A stretch of DNA of 8,469 nt from Nitrososphaerota archaeon (GTDB lineage Archaea > Thermoproteota > Nitrososphaeria > Nitrososphaerales > Nitrosopumilaceae), in the NCBI GenBank assembly GCA_016200035.1, contig JACQFM010000185.1, forward strand, positions 1-8,469, in the 5' to 3' direction. Positions 6,311 through 8,469 of the stretch are shown piece after piece. The notes beneath the pieces were generated by a model that ran no database searches, was not told where the DNA came from, and saw nothing but the letters and a program-made list of their open reading frames with translations. How positions within the stretch are numbered: the first letter of the stretch is position 1; the number at the start of each line of letters is the position of its first letter. A program made the position numbers and the translations under genes.

Positions 6311-6409
6311 CACAGTATCACTTAGACCACATTGTGTACATTTCATAAGATAACTTTTTTCCAAATCTTGGGTTTTCTTCATCTCAGCACCACAACACGG
6401 ACAATTCAT
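6299..6409 (-). CDS. 36-residue zinc-ribbon microprotein
   Basis: This very short gene encodes 36 residues with two cysteine knuckles: NCPCCG (2-7) and KCTQCG (23-28), separated by a charged 16-residue loop (AEMKKTQDLEKSYLMK), and ends DTVLKR. The C-x-x-C(G) pairs at Cys3/Cys6 and Cys24/Cys27 are the standard layout of a treble-clef or zinc-ribbon domain that binds one zinc ion; Cys5 is extra. Such stand-alone ribbons in archaea resemble the zinc-ribbons of transcription or ribosomal proteins, but no partner is shown here. The ATG at 6409 lacks a Shine-Dalgarno sequence, and an AT-rich stretch (ATCTTTTATTC on the minus strand, about 6433-6443) lies at leaderless distance. Its end overlaps the 80-residue gene by 12 bp. 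Its tiny size means standard gene callers may miss it, but the perfect double knuckle is hard to explain by chance. Confidence 0.75.
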   Translation of the reverse strand: MNCPCCGAEMKKTQDLEKSYLMKCTQCGLSDTVLKR

Positions 6410-6440
6410 AAATTCTGTAATAGATTAGCTTGAATAAAAG

Positions 6441-6449
6441 ATTAAATTC
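6441..6449 (+). promoter_or_regulatory. TATA-like box A before the membrane protein gene
   Basis: ATTAAATTC is centred about 28 nt upstream of the ATG at 6473 but only about 7 nt from the in-frame GTG at 6452. Leaderless spacing therefore favours the ATG as the true start of the following gene. Confidence 0.45.
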
Positions 6450-6472
6450 AGGTGATAGTTGCTTTCAAACAA

Positions 6473-6742
6473 ATGAAAGACCCTCATAATTATAGAGCAG
6501 TGGGATGGTCTATGGTCGTTGTTTCTGCATCTCTTGCTATAATAGGTCTGATCGTGATTTCACCTTTGAATAATCCACATTTCTCTGAAACAATTCTAAA
6601 AGGAAAACAAGCAAAGTTTATGGAAATGAAGGAAAAAATGAGTCAATTAAATAATAAATCACTTGCCGCAGCAGAAAAAACGACTTCTGCCGTGACAAAT
6701 ACAACCAAGGAACCTGCCATTGTTGAAAAGCCAAAAACTTAA
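6473..6742 (+). CDS. Small single-pass membrane protein
   Basis: This is an 89-residue protein of unknown function when started at the ATG at 6473; the frame is also open from a GTG at 6452, which would add MIVAFKQ. A short polar N-terminus (MKDPHNYRAVGW) leads into one hydrophobic helix (about residues 12-32, SMVVVSASLAIIGLIVISPL). The rest is polar: NPHFSETILKGKQAKFMEMKEKM, then an Ala/Thr/Lys/Pro-rich, probably disordered tail (AAAEKTTSAVTNTTKEP...). This layout suggests an N-terminally anchored protein with a flexible tail; the topology cannot be fixed, though the positive charges do not strongly favour either side. The gene stands alone, between the zinc-ribbon gene (divergent) and the 50-residue Cys/His gene (convergent, 28 bp away). 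Confidence 0.72.
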   Translation: MKDPHNYRAVGWSMVVVSASLAIIGLIVISPLNNPHFSETILKGKQAKFMEMKEKMSQLNNKSLAAAEKTTSAVTNTTKEPAIVEKPKT

Positions 6743-6770
6743 GCTCCAGCCAAATAGCTACTAAACACAC

Positions 6771-6923
6771 TTAGAGTAGATCTTCATCAATTTCTTGTAT
6801 TGGATCAAGAAATTGTTTGCAAGTGCATTGTGGTATGAGGCATTTGCCAGCCTTTGAAAGAGAACGACTCTCATGAGACGTTTCATGTGCCATGTCTGCA
6901 TGATGGCACCGCCGGCAGTTCAT
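6771..6923 (-). CDS. 50-residue Cys/His-rich, probably zinc-binding protein
   Basis: This short gene encodes 50 residues. The N-terminus is MNCRRCHHADMAHETSHES with a C-x-x-C-H-H cluster (Cys3, Cys6, His7, His8) and further His13 and His17; the second cluster is KCLIPQCTCKQF with Cys28, Cys33 and Cys35, and the tail is acidic (DPIQEIDEDLL). Two separated Cys/His clusters are typical of a small zinc-binding domain. The ATG at 6923 sits about 25 nt below a TATA-like element (GTTAAATAAAA on the minus strand, 6943-6953), consistent with a leaderless message. I recall similar C-R-R-C-H-H and GKCLIPxCxC patterns in thaumarchaeal small proteins but cannot confirm this. It lies downstream of the SDR gene on the same strand but has its own promoter. 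Function is unknown. Confidence 0.75.
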   Translation of the reverse strand: MNCRRCHHADMAHETSHESRSLSKAGKCLIPQCTCKQFLDPIQEIDEDLL

Positions 6924-6942
6924 GAAAGAGTAAAACTTGCTC

Positions 6943-6953
6943 TTTTATTTAAC
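6943..6953 (-). promoter_or_regulatory. TATA-like box A for the 50-residue Cys/His gene
   Basis: The minus strand reads GTTAAATAAAA, centred 25 nt upstream of the ATG at 6923. Between this box and the ATG is a 6-bp inverted repeat, AAAGAG/CTCTTT (6925-6930 and 6940-6945), which could be an operator but is short enough to be chance. Confidence 0.5.
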
Positions 6954-7038
6954 ATTTGAATGAATCTATGCCTATTTCTTTGAATTACTTTACAAAAACG
7001 AAATTTAATCAGGTGACGTACCTTTTCTGCGTTTTAAA

Positions 7039-7686
7039 TTATAACACATAATTTGAGTTAGCTCCATCAAAAGTTATCACAATGCCTGATAGATATTTGA
7101 TCTCTTTTTCAACTATTGATGCCACAAAGTTACCAATTTCCTCAGGCTCACCCAATCTTTTCATGGGAAGAGACCGTGCCATGTCTTCTTTTTTTATTCC
7201 CAATTGACGTGCTCTGTCTGTATTGATTGCACCAGGAGCTATGTTTATGCAACTAATATTTCTTATAGCGAAATCTTTGCTTAGGACCTTCAAGACAGCT
7301 GTGAAGGCCAAACGATAAGCACTAGAAATTATGAGATCGGCACTTGGCTCTTTTATGACACCAGAGGAAATCAAAAAGACATATCCGCCATCTCTTATCC
7401 TAAGTTTCTGTAAAATCAAACAGAACCCTAGGAATAGTTGATTGTGATAATGTTTCCATTCGTCTTCTGTGACATCAGAAAATCTTTTCGCAGGAGGTCC
7501 TCCTGTATTTAGAACAAGAATATCCGTTTCCTTTTGTTGCTTTACAAACCTCTTTATGCTTTCTAAATCCGATGTGTCTACGTCTTTTTTTGATGTAGCA
7601 ATTACATGACAGCCAAGTGAGCTCAATCCAGAAGCAATCGCCTTTCCAATTCCTCTTGAAGCTCCTAAGACAATGGCTTTTTTCAT
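7039..7686 (-). CDS. Short-chain dehydrogenase/reductase with non-canonical active site
   Basis: This 215-residue cytosolic oxidoreductase has a Rossmann fold. In numbering from the ATG at 7686 it shows the NAD(P) loop GASRGIGKAIA (8-18), NTGGPP (60-65) in place of NNAG, ISSG (106-109), and PGAINTD (151-157). A C-terminal GEPEEIGNFVASIVE and LSGIVITFDGA are also typical of SDRs. The catalytic YxxxK is not present: aligning on the following helix, Tyr is Ser121 and Lys is Arg125 (SSAYRLAF). The same Ser/Arg replacement occurs in the AGGP-type SDR subgroup as I remember it, so it is a subgroup trait rather than a mutation. The substrate is unknown. An in-frame GTG at 7695 adds three residues, but box A at 7713-7718 lies about 29 nt from the ATG. 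It diverges from the broken Cys-rich gene. Confidence 0.93.
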   Translation of the reverse strand: MKKAIVLGASRGIGKAIASGLSSLGCHVIATSKKDVDTSDLESIKRFVKQQKETDILVLNTGGPPAKRFSDVTEDEWKHYHNQLFLGFCLILQKLRIRDGGYVFLISSGVIKEPSADLIISSAYRLAFTAVLKVLSKDFAIRNISCINIAPGAINTDRARQLGIKKEDMARSLPMKRLGEPEEIGNFVASIVEKEIKYLSGIVITFDGANSNYVL

Positions 7687-7710
7687 TATGACCACAGTCC
7701 TTATGTTACA

Positions 7711-7720
7711 GGTATAAAGG
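7711..7720 (-). promoter_or_regulatory. TATA box for the SDR gene
   Basis: The minus strand reads CCTTTATACC, containing a good TTTATA box A (7713-7718). It is about 29 nt upstream of the ATG at 7686, which supports that start and a leaderless transcript rather than the GTG at 7695. Confidence 0.6.
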
Positions 7721-7733
7721 TCTTTGAAAGAAA

Positions 7734-7750
7734 AATGTAAACTTTACATT
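7734..7750. repeat. 17-bp palindrome in the divergent promoter gap
   Basis: AATGTAAA-C-TTTACATT is a perfect inverted repeat with 8-bp arms and a 1-bp centre. It lies between the SDR promoter (7711-7720) and the small Cys-rich gene, and its right end touches a TATA-like stretch (TTACATTAAAG) about 25 nt before the ATG at 7774. This is the position of an operator for a dimeric regulator acting on one or both genes. Confidence 0.5.
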
Positions 7751-7773
7751 AAAGAGATCAGAAAGTGTGAATC

Positions 7774-7916
7774 ATGGGTAATGAAGCACGATTTGCAGAG
7801 GGTTACCATATTCACACAAACACCTGTTATGGTATTGTGATACCATTGGAGCCCATAGAGAGAAGATGAAAAAAGACCCTTCAATCAAATGCGATTGTTG
7901 GTGCCATAAGGAATAG
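7774..7916 (+). pseudogene. Frame-broken Cys-rich zinc-binding mini-gene
   Basis: From the ATG at 7774 the frame reads MGNEARFAEGYHIHTNTC and then runs out of sense to a TGA at 7867-7869. The frame offset by two, however, gives WYCDTIGAHREKMKKDP and then SIKCDCWCHKE to a TAG at 7914-7916. Joining the two at TGT|TA|TGG (7825-7832) by removing two bases yields TCWYCD, a clean C-x-x-C knuckle, pairing with the later C-D-C-W-C-H cluster; adding one base instead also joins the frames. The joined product would have 46 or 47 residues. I therefore read this as one small zinc-binding gene interrupted by an indel, which may be a real mutation or a sequence error. The only ATG of the second part (7866) would give just 16 residues. 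A TATA-like stretch (around 7744-7754) precedes the first ATG at leaderless distance. The gene is divergent from the SDR gene. Confidence 0.55.
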
Positions 7917-7962
7917 GATTTCCACTTATTATATGATAAAAACTATCTGACTACATTTGAAT

Positions 7963-7978
7963 TACCTACAAATAGGTA
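7963..7978. repeat. Inverted repeat upstream of the DUF255 gene
   Basis: TACCTA-CAAA-TAGGTA has perfect 6-bp arms around a 4-bp spacer and ends 19 bp before the TTG start at 7998. It could be an operator over the promoter of that gene, or chance in AT-rich DNA. A TATA-like stretch (TTATATGATAAA, around 7929-7940) lies further upstream. Confidence 0.35.
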
Positions 7979-7997
7979 CATTGTTCTTTGAAATATA

Positions 7998-8469
7998 TTG
8001 AAAGCAAATAATCTTATCAAAGAAACCAGTCCATATTTACTTCAACATGCTTACAATCCGGTTCAGTGGTATGCATGGGGTGACGAAGCATTGCAAAGAG
8101 CAAAAAAAGAAAATAAACCGATCTTTTTGAGCATAGGATATAGCTCATGCCACTGGTGCCATGTGATGGCACATGAATCATTTGAAAATGAAGATATTGC
8201 CAAAATTATGAACGAGAATTTCATTAACATAAAGGTGGATAGGGAAGAACGACCTGACCTTGACGACATATATCAGAAGGTTTGTCAGCTAACTACTGGA
8301 AGTGGTGGCTGGCCACTAAGTGTATTTCTCACGCCAGATCAAAAACCATTCTATGTTGGAACATATTTTCCGCCTCTGGATAGCTACGGAAGATCTGGAT
8401 TTGGTAGTCTAGTTAGACAACTAACACAAGCTTACAAAGAAAAACCAGCAGATATTGAAGCTGCGGCGG
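7998..8469 (+). CDS. DUF255/YyaL-type thioredoxin-domain protein (5' part)
   Basis: The gene runs off the end of the window; 157 residues are visible of a family usually around 650-700 residues long. It opens with ANNLIKETSPYLLQHAYNPV and WYAWGDEAL, then KPIFLSIGYSSCHWCHVM with the thioredoxin-like active site CHWC (51-54). These are followed by HESFENEDIAKIMNENF, IKVDREERPDLDDIY, GGWPLSVFLTPD and FYVGTYFPP, all diagnostic of the DUF255 (spermatogenesis-associated protein 20/YyaL) family. The missing part should be a six-hairpin glycosidase-like (alpha/alpha toroid) domain. The biological role is not firmly known; a redox function is only suggested by the CxxC site. An in-frame TGA occurs at 7989-7991, and no ATG lies between it and this motif, so TTG at 7998 is the start; homologues also begin a few residues before N-x-L-x-x-E-x-S-P-Y. 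Confidence 0.95.
   Translation, partial: MKANNLIKETSPYLLQHAYNPVQWYAWGDEALQRAKKENKPIFLSIGYSSCHWCHVMAHESFENEDIAKIMNENFINIKVDREERPDLDDIYQKVCQLTTGSGGWPLSVFLTPDQKPFYVGTYFPPLDSYGRSGFGSLVRQLTQAYKEKPADIEAAA

Noticed and set aside
6968..7051. 27-residue plus-strand ORF starting MPISLNYFTK
   Set aside because: No recognisable motif, no convincing promoter, and it overlaps the 3' end of the SDR gene; probably chance in AT-rich sequence.
8063..8269. Open frame of 68 residues on the minus strand
   Set aside because: It lies fully opposite the strongly conserved DUF255 domain coding region; its residues are low-complexity Ser/Phe-rich as expected for an antisense frame.
1..8469. tRNA, rRNA, CRISPR array, transposase, phage or integrase signatures
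   Set aside because: I looked for cloverleaf-like blocks, regularly spaced repeats and mobile-element motifs in all intergenic stretches and saw none.

Overview
The window looks like chromosomal DNA from a low-GC member of the Nitrososphaerota (Thaumarchaeota), most like the marine Nitrosopumilales lineage. The reasons are the archaeal-type citrate synthase, a secreted protein with a C-terminal Cys/RGW tail that I recall from thaumarchaeal surface proteins, MOFRL-type glycerate 2-kinase, an archaeal DHH phosphoesterase, and TATA-like box A elements about 25-31 nt before most start codons with almost no Shine-Dalgarno sequences, i.e. mainly leaderless transcripts. This assignment is inferred from gene content; no rRNA or amo gene is present.

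Layout, left to right: secreted/anchored protein (-, 6-866); glycerate 2-kinase (+, 1062-2342); a degenerate RNase H-fold-like protein (-, 2331-2717); small paralog A (+, 2795-3001); citrate synthase (-, 3004-4167, GTG start); small paralog B (+, 4310-4531); DHH/DHHA1 phosphoesterase (+, 4575-5555); RidA-family deaminase (-, 5542-6003); 80-residue helical protein (+, 6068-6310); 36-residue zinc ribbon (-, 6299-6409); short single-pass membrane protein (+, 6473-6742); 50-residue Cys/His protein (-, 6771-6923); atypical SDR (-, 7039-7686); an apparently frame-broken Cys-rich mini-gene (+, 7774-7916); and the 5' part of a DUF255/YyaL-type thioredoxin-domain protein (+, 7998 to window end, TTG start).

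The genes alternate strand almost one by one, so most are single transcription units. Three convergent pairs overlap tail to tail by 12-14 bp, a fourth is 2 bp apart and a fifth 28 bp apart. Divergent gaps carry the promoters, and two of them carry long perfect palindromes (4290-4305 and 7734-7750) that could be operators. Metabolically the window holds central-carbon enzymes (glycerate kinase feeding 2-phosphoglycerate, citrate synthase entering the TCA cycle) and housekeeping or repair functions (RidA, DHH phosphoesterase, DUF255 protein), but there is no single pathway operon.

I see no convincing new multi-gene system, mobile element, CRISPR array, tRNA or rRNA. The items most worth a second look are the two paralogous small genes bracketing citrate synthase, the RNase H-like protein lacking expected catalytic acids, three tiny cysteine-rich genes within 1.6 kb (one apparently frameshifted), an SDR without its catalytic Tyr/Lys, and the tail-to-tail overlaps.
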